Source of the DNA: Clostridium sp. CAG:138
GTDB lineage: Bacteria > Bacillota > Clostridia > Christensenellales > CAG-138
Direction: 5' to 3'
DNA length: 33,106 nucleotides
Assembly (NCBI GenBank): GCA_000435055.1
Contig: FR879686.1
Coordinates: forward strand, 1-33,106
The translations under genes were made by a program, and so were the position numbers. Each line of letters opens with the position of its first letter. The stretch's first letter is position 1. Below, piece by piece: positions 24,701-32,704 of the stretch. The notes beneath the pieces were generated by a model. It searched no databases, had not been told where the DNA came from, and saw nothing but the letters and a program-made list of their open reading frames with translations.

Positions 24701-25191
24701 TCCATGGCATAAGAAATATTCGCCGGAAGTTCGGGAATATCAACCTTATGGACAACCTCTCCCGCAGTGTTGTAAAGCGTCACGGTCTCTCCCGCCGCCG
24801 CAAGATCGCCGCCTGCAACAAGTTTTCCTGCTGTTGAAACTCCGCGATCCTTAAAGTAAACAAGCAGATAGCCTTTGCCCGCGATCGTTGTGCCTGAAGG
24901 GAAGATGAACCTTCCGCCCTCCTCATTGCCGACTCCGAGGGCATAGTTTGAAATATCCATTGCCGCATCCGTCGGATTGCACAGCTCAATCCAATCCGGA
25001 TTTCCAAGCTCCGGATCGGTGATTCCGTTCGTGTTTGTCGTTACCGCTTCGGTAATCGTAATATCCTTCCTTCCGCCGAGGAACTTTTCGCCTCTCAGCA
25101 AAAAGAACGCAACCACTCCCGCCGCAATGATGACCGCAAGCAGGATAATAACAGGCAGCGCGCTGCTTTTTTTATTTGTTTTTCTTTCCAT
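21778..25191 (-). CDS. Membrane-anchored multi-domain protein: lamin-tail domains, chitobiase-like domain, CotH domain
   Basis: Product of 1137 aa. The ATG at 25191 has AAAGGA seven bases upstream; the GTG at 25224 is less likely. One helix (residues ~11-34) anchors a large extracellular part. Four lamin-tail (LTD) domains follow, seen by ITEAVTTNTNGITDPELGNP-DWIELCNPT, VNEVLRGENGFVEVRN, INEFLPKN-SEWVELYNSG and INEVCAV-DWVEFYNGG, each with a later SDN or SDSK turn. Then a CHB_HEX_C-like domain (GVIRYTTDGSKPTE) and a CotH domain: VSGASTRRYPQKSLALMF, AVYINGRYWGLYDLKENMN, and metal-site-like IFYDSDFALSS. CotH proteins are atypical kinases; Bacillus CotH phosphorylates spore coat proteins. LTD-CotH fusions occur in extracellular proteins of Firmicutes. 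Substrate and sporulation link are unknown. Confidence 0.9.
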   Translation of the reverse strand: MERKTNKKSSALPVIILLAVIIAAGVVAFFLLRGEKFLGGRKDITITEAVTTNTNGITDPELGNPDWIELCNPTDAAMDISNYALGVGNEEGGRFIFPSGTTIAGKGYLLVYFKDRGVSTAGKLVAGGDLAAAGETVTLYNTAGEVVHKVDIPELPANISYAMDSAGHFGYAKVPTPGAENSTAISKTLDGAQNIEAPKSLIVNEVLRGENGFVEVRNNSSKTIQLHDFYLSDNADKVNKWRFPQQTLEPGALAAVNLCGSAYAGSATADGEEGKLLFNANFKLNTEENTVYIAGSGGNIIDTFTFDMNMPGAVAAVRTAKGVEYTGTATKCAENSDSTFAEIAWTDMDSSDVLRINEFLPKNKFDITDGDGDRSEWVELYNSGSEPVSLLGYYLSDNSAERDKWALPDITLGGGEYLIVFLSGKDRTDGEMHASFSISDTDEGIFLSNYNGMRSDSLLLPSELSENVSIGRGENGEVLYYARPTPAAANTAAGFAEPMGVGGFNPSSVYINEVCAVTTPRSGEMDWVEFYNGGNESVTLTGWHISDSKRELQKFELSFITVPAKGYAVLSCSGSISDAAPTVAPFSVSGSGDGLILTSADGTVIDYFETGATRLGVTSGRQTGGGSGDRVFFTQATKGSANPDVCYLSYAANAVFSNTELYHSEPFSLEIKTQNADGVIRYTTDGSKPTEQSTEYTGAITISSNTVIRAATFVSGMMPSDVATATYLFETPHSVPVVTLAMNQKDFDDVYAVSSPFVPVVEREGHIQYFEKDGSLGVETSAGIRVSGASTRRYPQKSLALMFRSGYGRKTVTYPFFGNDYIKTFGSLVLRNAGQDCLNTRIRDSFTSTAVLDMNIDSSAATFCAVYINGRYWGLYDLKENMNKDYLAAHYGVDEDTVNIIKRNTVELAGSNADFLRVRSYVVQQNASGANVVVPLTAERYAEFTKWVDAESIADYLIAREYFPDADMFNQKYWRTTDYKVRWRAIFYDSDFALSSERGDVLGHYFNVVGVPSADGSLSQMDLYCGLRSNEEWSDYFITRYIYVTKYYLNNDRLLPLFDSMVDTIQPEMDRQIARWGRPESRSHWENEISKLRSMLAARPQYAKQCLQYNFKLSEAQYAEYEAKADEMFNQNGGVFK

Positions 25192-25229
25192 TTTTTCATC
25201 CTTTCCGATTTTTGTTCCGCTCACGGCGT

Positions 25230-25313
25230 CATGCTGATTACAGAAATCACCATGCTGATTACAGAAATCACCATGCTGATTGCAGAAATCAACGTGCCGA
25301 TTGGAGGAATCTG
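25230..25313. repeat. 21-bp tandem repeat, three good copies and one diverged
   Basis: Units beginning CATGCTGATTACAGAAATCA start at 25230, 25251 and 25272; a diverged unit (CGTGCCGATTGGAGGAATC) starts at 25293. The array lies just upstream of the CotH-type gene, where its promoter would be, and beside the oriC-like region. It is not a DnaA-box array. Confidence 0.85.
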
Positions 25314-25337
25314 TGAAATTTACCGGATTTGGAGTTA

Positions 25338-25616
25338 TTATACACCAATTGCAGCTTGTTGGAAAGTACCGAAATTAAATTTTTTGTAAACATTTTGTGA
25401 ACAGGCTGTTTCAAGACGCATCTAACCGCACGGCACCGCGGCGGCACACGGAATCCGAAAGATATTTCCCGGGAAATGCCTGCCCAAACTCGTTTTTTAC
25501 CGCAAATTTCGAATATTATTCTCTTTTTTTAAGTATATCTAATATAATGCTCGTTTTTTCCACAATATCTGGTGCTTTTTTAAAAAAACGGTACAAATCG
25601 GAAAAAATTATCCACA
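25338..25616. other. oriC: oriC-like region: DnaA boxes and AT-rich DNA
   Basis: One exact DnaA box, TTATCCACA, lies at 25608-25616; one-mismatch boxes lie at 25556-25564 (TTTTCCACA) and 25338-25346 (TTATACACC), all on the plus strand; the first two are 52 bp apart. A two-mismatch minus-strand box is at 25396-25404. AT-rich runs (about 25370-25395 and 25503-25560) could be the unwinding element. In Firmicutes oriC normally flanks dnaA, which starts at 25883. The box count is low, so this may be an origin or only dnaA autoregulation. Confidence 0.6.
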
Positions 25617-25624
25617 ATGAAGCC

Positions 25625-25653
25625 TTGCGAAATCTTTGCAAATTTGTTATTAT
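25625..25653 (+). promoter_or_regulatory. Probable dnaA promoter
   Basis: TTGCGA (25625-25630), 17 bp and TATTAT (25648-25653) predict a start near 25660 and a leader of about 220 nt. It lies nine bases after the exact DnaA box, consistent with DnaA autoregulation. The leader contains no convincing gene. Confidence 0.55.
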
Positions 25654-25882
25654 ATTAGTCCACCCTATGAAAGCAATGCTTCATTTGTCACGCTTTGTAT
25701 TAATGCTTTTGCTGCACCGTGCGTACTGCGTTCCGCATTAATGCGTTCCGCGTCGAAATGCCGAAACCAAGCAGGCGATGATCGGTATCAGGCTTAAATA
25801 CGGGTAATATTCATTGTGCAAAAGCACCCGGGCACTGTTTTGACGATGCTCCGGTGTTTTCGCAACGGTTGGGAGGCAATCT

Positions 25883-27226
25883 TTGTTATCGGCATCTGTT
25901 ATATGGTCAAAGGCTCTTGCCGCGCTTAAGAGCGAAATGACGGACGCGAGTTACAACACGTGGATAGCGACGCTGGTTCCCCTCAGGATCGAGGGAGACA
26001 CAACGCTTGTTCTCCAAACGGAGGATGAGCTTTATCGAAGCACTCTTGAGCGGTTCTACACGCCCATGGTTGAAAAAAGCATCCGTGAATCCTGCGGCTG
26101 CGAGCTGCATGTGCGCTTCACGACCCGCGAAACGCCCCTCGATGACGATGTTGCCGAGGCTTCTCCCGATTTTGTAAAGCCCGTAACGGTCCGCAACGAT
26201 TGCCCAACCTTGATTCCCAAATACACCTTTGACACTTTTGTGACCGGTGAATCCAACCGTTTCTCCTATGCGGCTGCGCTTGCCGTTGCGGAAAACCCTT
26301 CAAAGGCTTATAACCCGCTCTATATCTACGGCGGCGTGGGGCTTGGGAAAACGCATCTTATGCACGCAATCGGGCACTTTATTCACGGCGAACATCCGGA
26401 TTACAAAATTCTTTACATTTCAAGTGAGAATTTCACCAACGATGTTGTTCAGTCCATTGCACGCAAGGAGCGCACGAGCCTTCGCGAGAAATACCGCTAT
26501 CTTGATGTGCTTCTTATCGATGATATTCAGTTCATCGCGGGCAAAGATGCAACCGAAATGGAATTTTTCAACGTATTCAATGACCTTCGCGATGCGGACA
26601 AGCAGATCATCATAACCTCCGATAAACCGCCCAAGGATATTCCCATCCTTGAAGAGCGTTTGAGGACGCGCTTCGGCTGGGGACTTATCACCGATATTCA
26701 GCCCCCGGATTTTGAAACACGGCTTGCAATCCTTCGCCGCAAGGTAACTCAGGAAAATCTTGACGTCAGCGATGAAGTTCTCGGCCTTGTTGCGGAACGG
26801 GTTTATTCCAACATCCGCGACCTTGAAGGCAGTCTGAACCGCGTGCTTGCTTATGCAAAATTCATCAACAAGCCCATTACCGCTTCTCTTGCCGAAAACG
26901 TCCTTAAGGATTACGTTTCCGGCAGCAAGCAGCGCACCGTAACGCCGGAACTTATCCGCCGCGTTGTCTGCGATTTTTATTCGGTAAGTCCTGCCGAGAT
27001 GGAAGCCGGTCGGCGTGAACGCCGCATTGCTTATCCGCGGCAGATCGCAATGTATCTTACAAGGATTCTCACCGAATCGTCTTTCCCCGAAATCGGTGCG
27101 TTCTACGGCGGGCGTCATTACTCAACCGTTATGTATGCCTGTGAACAGATCGAAAAAAGCATCGAGACCGATGCAAAACTCAAAAAGACCGTTGACGATT
27201 TAACAGAAAAAATCATGAACGGCTGA
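25883..27226 (+). CDS. dnaA: Chromosomal replication initiator DnaA
   Basis: Product of 447 aa, normal length. The start is TTG at 25883 with GGGAGG six bases upstream. Domain I begins IWSKALAALKSEMTDASYNTW. The AAA+ domain starts at PKYTFDTFVTGESNRF, with Walker A GGVGLGKTHLMHAIG, Walker B VLLIDDIQFIAGK and the ISSENF motif. Domain IV has IAYPRQIAMYLTRIL and then FYGGRHYSTVMYACEQI. The usual signature there is GGRDHTTV; the Asp-His-Thr that contact DnaA-box bases in Escherichia coli are His-Tyr-Ser here. dnaN does not follow: after a terminator the next gene is convergent. rpmH is not upstream. Confidence 0.95.
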   Translation: MLSASVIWSKALAALKSEMTDASYNTWIATLVPLRIEGDTTLVLQTEDELYRSTLERFYTPMVEKSIRESCGCELHVRFTTRETPLDDDVAEASPDFVKPVTVRNDCPTLIPKYTFDTFVTGESNRFSYAAALAVAENPSKAYNPLYIYGGVGLGKTHLMHAIGHFIHGEHPDYKILYISSENFTNDVVQSIARKERTSLREKYRYLDVLLIDDIQFIAGKDATEMEFFNVFNDLRDADKQIIITSDKPPKDIPILEERLRTRFGWGLITDIQPPDFETRLAILRRKVTQENLDVSDEVLGLVAERVYSNIRDLEGSLNRVLAYAKFINKPITASLAENVLKDYVSGSKQRTVTPELIRRVVCDFYSVSPAEMEAGRRERRIAYPRQIAMYLTRILTESSFPEIGAFYGGRHYSTVMYACEQIEKSIETDAKLKKTVDDLTEKIMNG

Positions 27227-27260
27227 TATTCTTCAATAACAAATTATGCGCATTAGCGGC

Positions 27261-27296
27261 AGCTTTTCGACTTTTGTTTCGAAAAGCTGTTTTTTG
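27261..27296 (+). terminator. Rho-independent terminator of dnaA
   Basis: AGCTTTTCGA (27261-27270) pairs perfectly with TCGAAAAGCT (27279-27288), then G and six T. It lies 35 bp after the dnaA stop, so dnaA is monocistronic. Confidence 0.92.
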
Positions 27297-27339
27297 ATCC
27301 GTCCGCTTCCAATCAATATCCGTTTGTCTTTTGAATTTC

Positions 27340-27381
27340 TGCTCCGTTCAATTGAAAATTTTTGCTCCGTTCAATTGAAAA
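27340..27381. repeat. 19-bp direct repeat between convergent terminators
   Basis: TGCTCCGTTCAATTGAAAA occurs at 27340-27358 and again at 27363-27381. It contains the palindrome CAATTG. It lies just beyond the T-tract of the minus-strand terminator. Otherwise the 335 bp between dnaA and the oxidoreductase gene hold only the two terminators. Confidence 0.8.
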
Positions 27382-27455
27382 AAAGCTCCCCCGCACTCAT
27401 GATTCGTTTCCGTTTCATGATTCCCCTTCAGCATTCAGGGGGTGCGGAGGAAGCT
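27378..27455 (-). terminator. Terminator of the pyruvate:ferredoxin oxidoreductase gene
   Basis: On the minus strand AGCTTCCTCCGCAC pairs with GTGCGGGGGAGCT (slightly imperfect) and is followed by seven T. The long loop holds a smaller hairpin (CCCCTGAATGCTGAAGGGG). It lies about 105 bp after the stop codon. Confidence 0.8.
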
Positions 27456-27561
27456 CGTTCTTATTGTTTTGAACTCAACTGCCGGCGGCGGGCATCTTTT
27501 GCCGCTATGCAATTATGCCGGGCAGAATCATCCCGCCTTTGTCAATCGCATTGAACTGCGA

Positions 27562-30500
27562 TTATTCCATGTCGTTGAGTTTCTTATAGTAGTCGTACTT
27601 ATCCTTTGCTTCCTGCTCTGCGCGTGCAAACAGCGTTGCTGCCTCTTCGGGGAACTGCTGCTTGAGAGCCGCATAGCGGTTTTCGCCGAGGATGAATTCC
27701 TTGTAGTCGCCGGTTGCGGGCTTGCTGTCAAGGGTGAAGGGATTCTTGCCCTGTGCTGCGAGGTCGGGGTTATACCTGTACAGGGGCCAATAGCCGGCCT
27801 CAACAGCCCTCTTCGCTTCGTCCTGAACCTTGCTCATGCCTGCCTTGATGCCGTGGTTGATGCAGGGTGCGTAAGCAATGATGAGGGACGGTCCCTTGTA
27901 AGCTTCCGCTTCAACCATTGCCTTGAGCAGCTGAGCGGGGTTTGCGCCCATGCAGACCTTTGCAACGTAAACGTAGCCGTAGCTCATTGCCATCATGCCG
28001 AGATCTTTCTTCTTGGTGCGCTTACCTGCAGCGGCAAACTTTGCAACGGAGCCGGTCGGAGTTGCCTTGGAGGACTGTCCGCCGGTGTTGGAGTAAACTT
28101 CGGTGTCCATAACGAGAACGTTGACGTCTTCATCCATTGCAAGAACGTGATCGAGTCCGCCGTAACCGATATCGTATGCCCAGCCGTCGCCGCCGAAGAT
28201 CCACTGGCTCTTCTTAACGAGCAGGTCGCGGAGGTCATAGATCTCCTTGCAGATCTCGTCGCACTCACAACCGCAGTTCATGCATTCTTCAGCCATCTTG
28301 ACAACAGCGGGAGCTGCCTTGCGGCTGCCCTCTGCATCGTCCTTGTTTTCAAGCCATGCATTGCAGATTGCCTTGACTTCATCGCCGCAGCCTTCAGCAA
28401 GCTGCCTGATGAGATCCGCAAGCCTCTCGCGGCGGTGGGTGGTTGCAAGGTTCATACCGAAGCCGAACTCTGCATTATCTTCAAAGAGGGAGTTTGCCCA
28501 TGCGGGGCCGTGACCCTGCTTGTTTACGGTGTAGGGGCAGGTGGGAGCGGAACCGCCGTAAATGGAGGAACAGCCGGTTGCGTTTGCAACGATCATCCTG
28601 TCGCCGAAGAGCTGGGTAACAAGCTTTACATAGGGAGTCTCGCCGCAGCCTGCGCATGCGCCGGAGAATTCGAACATGGGCTGGAGGAACTGGCTGCCCT
28701 TGACGGTTGCCTTGTTGACGGGCAGGTCGAGGGTGGGCAGATCCATTGCAAAGTTCCAGTTATCGTTTTCAACTTTTTCGACTTCTGCAAGAGGAGCCAT
28801 CTTGAGAGCCTTTGTCTTTGCGGGGCAAACATTGACGCAGCTGCCGCAGCCGGTGCAGTCATAGGGGCTGACCTGAATTCGGAAGAGCTTGCCGTCGCCG
28901 ACGCCGTTCGCCTTCTTGGCAACGAAGGTTTCGGGTGCTTCGGTCTCTTCGGTCATAACGAAGGGACGGATGCTTGCATGCGGACATACAAGGGCGCACT
29001 GGTTGCACTGGATGCAGTTTTCGGGAATCCACACGGGAACTTCAACTGCGATGCCGCGCTTTTCGTACTTGGTGGTGCCGGTGGGAACATAGCCGTCGGC
29101 AGCGAGCTTGCTGACGGGCAGCTTGTCGCCCTGCTGAGCAAGGATGGGCTTGATGAAATCAACGAAATACGGATCGTCGCTGACATGCATTGCGGTTGCG
29201 CCGCTTGTTGCGGTTGCCCATGCTTCGGGGTAGTTGATTTCGGTGATGCCGGTAACGCCGATGTCGATTGCGGCATAGTTCTTCTGAACAACGTCCTCAC
29301 CCTTCTTTGCGTAGCTCTTCTTTGCAGCTGCCTTCATGTAATCGATCGCCTCGTCTGCGGGGATGATTTCGGCAAGCTTGAAGAATGCGCTCTGCATGAT
29401 GGTGTTAATGCGGTTGCCCATGCCGACTTCGCGGGCGAGCTTAACAGCATCCATGTTGTAGAAACGAATATGCTTCTTTGCAATGGTCTGCTTCATTGAA
29501 GCGGGGAGTTCGCGTTCCATATCCTCAACGGTCCACGGGGAGTTGAGCAGGAATACGCCGCCGTCCTTGATGCCTTCAAGAACATCGTAACGGGTGACGT
29601 AGCTTGCGTTATGGCATGCAACAAAGTCCGCACTGTCGATAAGGTAGGGGCTCTGGATGGGAGTCTTGCCGAAGCGCAGGTGGCTGATGGTCAGACCGCC
29701 GGACTTCTTAGAGTCGTATGCAAAGTAGCCCTGTGCGAACATGTTGGTGTGGTCGCCGATGATCTTGATGCTGTTCTTGTTTGCACCGACGGTACCGTCG
29801 GAACCGAGGCCGAAGAACTTGCAGCAGATCGTGCCCTCGGGAGCGGCGTTCACAAAGTCGCCCTCGGGGAGGGAAGTATTCATAACATCGTCGATGATGC
29901 CGACGGTGAAATGGTTCTTGGGTTCGTCGAGCTTAAGGTTGTCGTAAACCTGCTTGACCATGGTGGGGGTGAATTCCTTGCTGCCGAGGCCGTATCTGCC
30001 GCCGTAGCACTTGATGTCAAGCCCTGCCTCCGCAATCGCGTCAACGATGTCGAGGTAGAGAGGTTCGCCGAGGGAGCCGGGTTCCTTGGTTCTGTCAAGA
30101 ACAGCGATCTTCTTGCAGGTTGCGGGGATAGCCGCAAGGAACTTGTCCGCTGCGAAGGGACGATACAGGCGAACCTTGATAAGGCCGAGCTTCTCGCCCT
30201 TTGCGTTGAGGTAGTTGATAGCTTCTTCCGCAACATCCGCGCCGCTGCCCATGATAACGAGAACGCGCTCTGCATCGGGTGCGCCGACGTAATCGAACAG
30301 GTGGTATCTCCTGCCGGTCAGATCGCCGACTTTTTCCATGTAGTATTCAACGATCTCGGGAACCTTTGCATAGTGGATGTTTGCAGCTTCACGGCCCTGG
30401 AAATAGATGTCGGGATTCTGCGCGGTACCGGACTGATGGGGATGCTCGGGGTTGAGTGCACGCTCACGGAAACGCTTAACGGCATCGTAATCGAGCAGCT

Positions 30501-31074
30501 TTGCCATATCCTCGTATTCGATTTGTTCGATCTTCTGAATCTCATGAGAGGTGCGGAAGCCGTCGAAGAAATGAACGAACGGCAGGCTCGCCTTGATTGC
30601 GGAAAGATGGGTCACGAGTGCAAGATCCATAACTTCCTGTACGGAAGCGGAAGCGAGCATTGCAAAACCCGTCTGACGTGCGCCCATAACGTCACTGTGA
30701 TCGCCGAAAATGGAAAGCGAATGAGCTGCGAGTGCGCGTGCCGTAACATGGAAAACGCCGGGAAGCATTTCGCCGGAGATTTTGTACATGTTGGGGATCA
30801 TCAGAAGAAGACCCTGAGAAGCGGTGAATGTGGTTGTCAGTGCGCCTGCCGCAAGGGAACCGTGAACTGCGCCTGCTGCGCCGCCCTCGGACTGCATTTC
30901 CGCAATGCGGACCTTTTGACCGAAAAGATTCTTCCTGCCCTGTGCGCCCCATTCATCGGCAACTTCTGCCATGGGAGAGGACGGAGTGATGGGGTAAATA
31001 GCCGCAACATCGGAAAATGCGTATGCGACATGCGCCGCAGCGGTATTGCCATCGATAGTGACGGTCTTTGCCAT
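27562..31074 (-). CDS. nifJ: Pyruvate:ferredoxin (flavodoxin) oxidoreductase, single chain
   Basis: Product of 1170 aa, full length for the homodimeric enzyme. It converts pyruvate and CoA to acetyl-CoA and CO2 with reduction of ferredoxin, the central oxidative step of anaerobic fermentation. AAGGAGG precedes the ATG at 31074. Domain I begins with AHVAYAFSDVAAIYPITPSSPMAEVADEW; the 2x4Fe-4S ferredoxin domain has CIQCNQCALVCPH and CTGCGSCVNVCP; the proximal cluster Cys lie in GACAGCGETPY; the thiamine-diphosphate domain has GGDGWAYDIGYGGLDHVL and then TEVYSNTGGQSSKATPTG. Its codon use looks more biased than the neighbours and long antisense frames result, consistent with high expression. Confidence 0.97.
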   Translation of the reverse strand: MAKTVTIDGNTAAAHVAYAFSDVAAIYPITPSSPMAEVADEWGAQGRKNLFGQKVRIAEMQSEGGAAGAVHGSLAAGALTTTFTASQGLLLMIPNMYKISGEMLPGVFHVTARALAAHSLSIFGDHSDVMGARQTGFAMLASASVQEVMDLALVTHLSAIKASLPFVHFFDGFRTSHEIQKIEQIEYEDMAKLLDYDAVKRFRERALNPEHPHQSGTAQNPDIYFQGREAANIHYAKVPEIVEYYMEKVGDLTGRRYHLFDYVGAPDAERVLVIMGSGADVAEEAINYLNAKGEKLGLIKVRLYRPFAADKFLAAIPATCKKIAVLDRTKEPGSLGEPLYLDIVDAIAEAGLDIKCYGGRYGLGSKEFTPTMVKQVYDNLKLDEPKNHFTVGIIDDVMNTSLPEGDFVNAAPEGTICCKFFGLGSDGTVGANKNSIKIIGDHTNMFAQGYFAYDSKKSGGLTISHLRFGKTPIQSPYLIDSADFVACHNASYVTRYDVLEGIKDGGVFLLNSPWTVEDMERELPASMKQTIAKKHIRFYNMDAVKLAREVGMGNRINTIMQSAFFKLAEIIPADEAIDYMKAAAKKSYAKKGEDVVQKNYAAIDIGVTGITEINYPEAWATATSGATAMHVSDDPYFVDFIKPILAQQGDKLPVSKLAADGYVPTGTTKYEKRGIAVEVPVWIPENCIQCNQCALVCPHASIRPFVMTEETEAPETFVAKKANGVGDGKLFRIQVSPYDCTGCGSCVNVCPAKTKALKMAPLAEVEKVENDNWNFAMDLPTLDLPVNKATVKGSQFLQPMFEFSGACAGCGETPYVKLVTQLFGDRMIVANATGCSSIYGGSAPTCPYTVNKQGHGPAWANSLFEDNAEFGFGMNLATTHRRERLADLIRQLAEGCGDEVKAICNAWLENKDDAEGSRKAAPAVVKMAEECMNCGCECDEICKEIYDLRDLLVKKSQWIFGGDGWAYDIGYGGLDHVLAMDEDVNVLVMDTEVYSNTGGQSSKATPTGSVAKFAAAGKRTKKKDLGMMAMSYGYVYVAKVCMGANPAQLLKAMVEAEAYKGPSLIIAYAPCINHGIKAGMSKVQDEAKRAVEAGYWPLYRYNPDLAAQGKNPFTLDSKPATGDYKEFILGENRYAALKQQFPEEAATLFARAEQEAKDKYDYYKKLNDME

Positions 31075-31195
31075 AGAGATTTTATCCTCCTTGAGAATTT
31101 ATTAGCCCTGCGAACCGCCGCCGCACGCAAAATGCAGCCCTGCATTTAAACACGCAAAAAATGCGGACAGAACGAAGGTTTAATGTCCAAGTCTT

Positions 31196-31224
31196 ATTAT
31201 AGCTTGCATTATAGGTTAAAACAA
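31196..31224 (-). promoter_or_regulatory. Probable promoter of the oxidoreductase gene
   Basis: On the minus strand TTGTTT (31219-31224), 17 bp and an exact TATAAT (31196-31201) predict a start near 31189 and a leader of about 115 nt. A second TATAAT lies within the spacer (31208-31213). The rest of 31225-31409 holds only a weak GCCGCA/TGCGGC dyad near 31270-31288 and no gene. Confidence 0.5.
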
Positions 31225-31409
31225 GGCAAAAATGCACGTTTTTTAAAGTATATTTAAATTGGGAGCAATGCCGCACGGAGTATGCGGCGCAATCGGAGCT
31301 TGCGCTGTTCTTCACACTCGGCATCGACTGAGTATCGTGTCGGCAGCCGACATTGCGAACCTGCGCTTTCCGATGCAAAACTTTAAATTCAACAAAAACG
31401 GACATTCAG

Positions 31410-31443
31410 CAAAAAACGACCGCCGGGCAAGCCGACGGTCGTA
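31410..31443 (-). terminator. Terminator of ilvE
   Basis: On the minus strand ACGACCGTCGG pairs with CCGGCGGTCGT (one mismatch) around a short loop, followed by six T. It lies about 60 bp past the ilvE stop. Confidence 0.9.
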
Positions 31444-31500
31444 TTGCTGTTTTGATGTTAGATTTGTTGAGTCTTGAGCCGAAACGCCCTCGCTGCGGAA

Positions 31501-32589
31501 TTATTTCTTATCGATATCCGTTACCCAGCCGTGGGTGTCTTCAATCCTGCCCCACTGCAAACCGGTGAGAGTGTTGTAAAGCTTCATGGTCAGTTCGCCG
31601 ATGCCGTTGTTTACGGACTTGTCGCCGATCATGATATGCTTGTCGCGATATGCAAGTTCTCCGACGGGGGAGACAACTGCCGCGGTGCCGGTGCCGAATG
31701 CTTCGGTCAGCTTGCCGTTTTCGCCCGCTGCGATAAGCTCATCAACGGAAATGGGACGCTCTTCAACTTCGATGCCCATTTCGCGGGCAAGAGTCATGAC
31801 GCTGCGGCGGGTGATGCCGGGCAGGATGGTGTCATGCAGGGGAGCGGTGACAAGTTTGCCGTCAATAAGGAACATCATGTTCATTGCGCCGACTTCCTGA
31901 ACGTACTTGAGATGCTCGCCGTCCAGCCACAGAACCTGGCTGTAGCCTTCCTTTTCGGCCTCTGCACCTGCAAGGATGGAGCAGGCATAGTTGCCGCCGG
32001 TCTTTGCAGAGCCGGTACCGCCGCGGACTGCGCGAACGTATTTGTCTTCAACGCGGATGCGGATGGGTGCAAGGCCTGCCTTGTAGTATGCACCGCTGGG
32101 AGAGCAGATGATGTAGTAGAGGTAGCTGTGCGCCGCATGCACACCGAGAGCTTCGTCAACCGCGATCATCGTGGGACGCAGATAGAGGCTTGTGCCTGCG
32201 CTGTGGGGTACCCAGTCACGTTCAACCTGAACGAGCTGACGCATTGCCTCATAGTTGAAATCGATGTCGATTTCGGGCATGCAGAGACGCCTTGCGGAAT
32301 TGTTAAGACGCTGAGCATTGTCCTTTGCACGGAACATCAGGATTCTGCCGTCGTCGGCACGATATGCCTTAAGGCCTTCGAAAATCTCCTGTGCATAGTG
32401 AAGAACGGAGCAGGAAGGATCGAGAGAAAGTCTCTGATAGGGAACGATGCGTGCATCATGCCATTCACCGTTGTCATAGTTCATCATGAACATATGGTCG
32501 GTGAAACGTTTGCCGAACCCGAGGGAAGCTTCTTCCTCAAGGGTGGGTTTTGTTTTAAGCTCGGTTGCTTTTGTGATCTTGATATCCAT
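31501..32589 (-). CDS. ilvE: Branched-chain amino acid aminotransferase
   Basis: Product of 362 aa, typical of the longer class of branched-chain aminotransferases (BCAT type II). A PLP enzyme of fold type IV, it interconverts Leu, Ile or Val with their 2-oxo acids using glutamate/2-oxoglutarate. Motifs: LHYAQEIFEGLKAYR, SLYLRPTMIA, the catalytic Lys in GGTGSAKTGGNYACS, and VQEVGAMNMMFLID, with EAFGTGTAAVVSPVG binding the cofactor phosphate. AGGAGG is seven to eight bases before the ATG at 32589. It ends in its own terminator and is therefore likely separate from the oxidoreductase gene downstream. Confidence 0.96.
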   Translation of the reverse strand: MDIKITKATELKTKPTLEEEASLGFGKRFTDHMFMMNYDNGEWHDARIVPYQRLSLDPSCSVLHYAQEIFEGLKAYRADDGRILMFRAKDNAQRLNNSARRLCMPEIDIDFNYEAMRQLVQVERDWVPHSAGTSLYLRPTMIAVDEALGVHAAHSYLYYIICSPSGAYYKAGLAPIRIRVEDKYVRAVRGGTGSAKTGGNYACSILAGAEAEKEGYSQVLWLDGEHLKYVQEVGAMNMMFLIDGKLVTAPLHDTILPGITRRSVMTLAREMGIEVEERPISVDELIAAGENGKLTEAFGTGTAAVVSPVGELAYRDKHIMIGDKSVNNGIGELTMKLYNTLTGLQWGRIEDTHGWVTDIDKK

Positions 32590-32704
32590 TTTTGTTCCTC
32601 CTGTTTTAAAAAGAGAATTTAATGATGTTTTATTTCATGCAGCGCCGCGCAAACCTTGCGAAAAAAAGCGCCGTTTGGAATCTTGTTTTGACGCGCTCAA
32701 TGCA

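Noticed and set aside
25668..25742. Small open frame (24 codons) in the dnaA leader
   Set aside because: No ribosome binding site and no recognisable product.
27442..31149. Two very long plus-strand open frames (685 and 512 codons) opposite the oxidoreductase gene
   Set aside because: They are antisense to a clear 1170-aa enzyme, have no ribosome binding sites or recognisable domains, and arise from its biased codon use.
31474..32622. A 382-codon plus-strand frame opposite ilvE
   Set aside because: Antisense shadow of a confidently identified aminotransferase.
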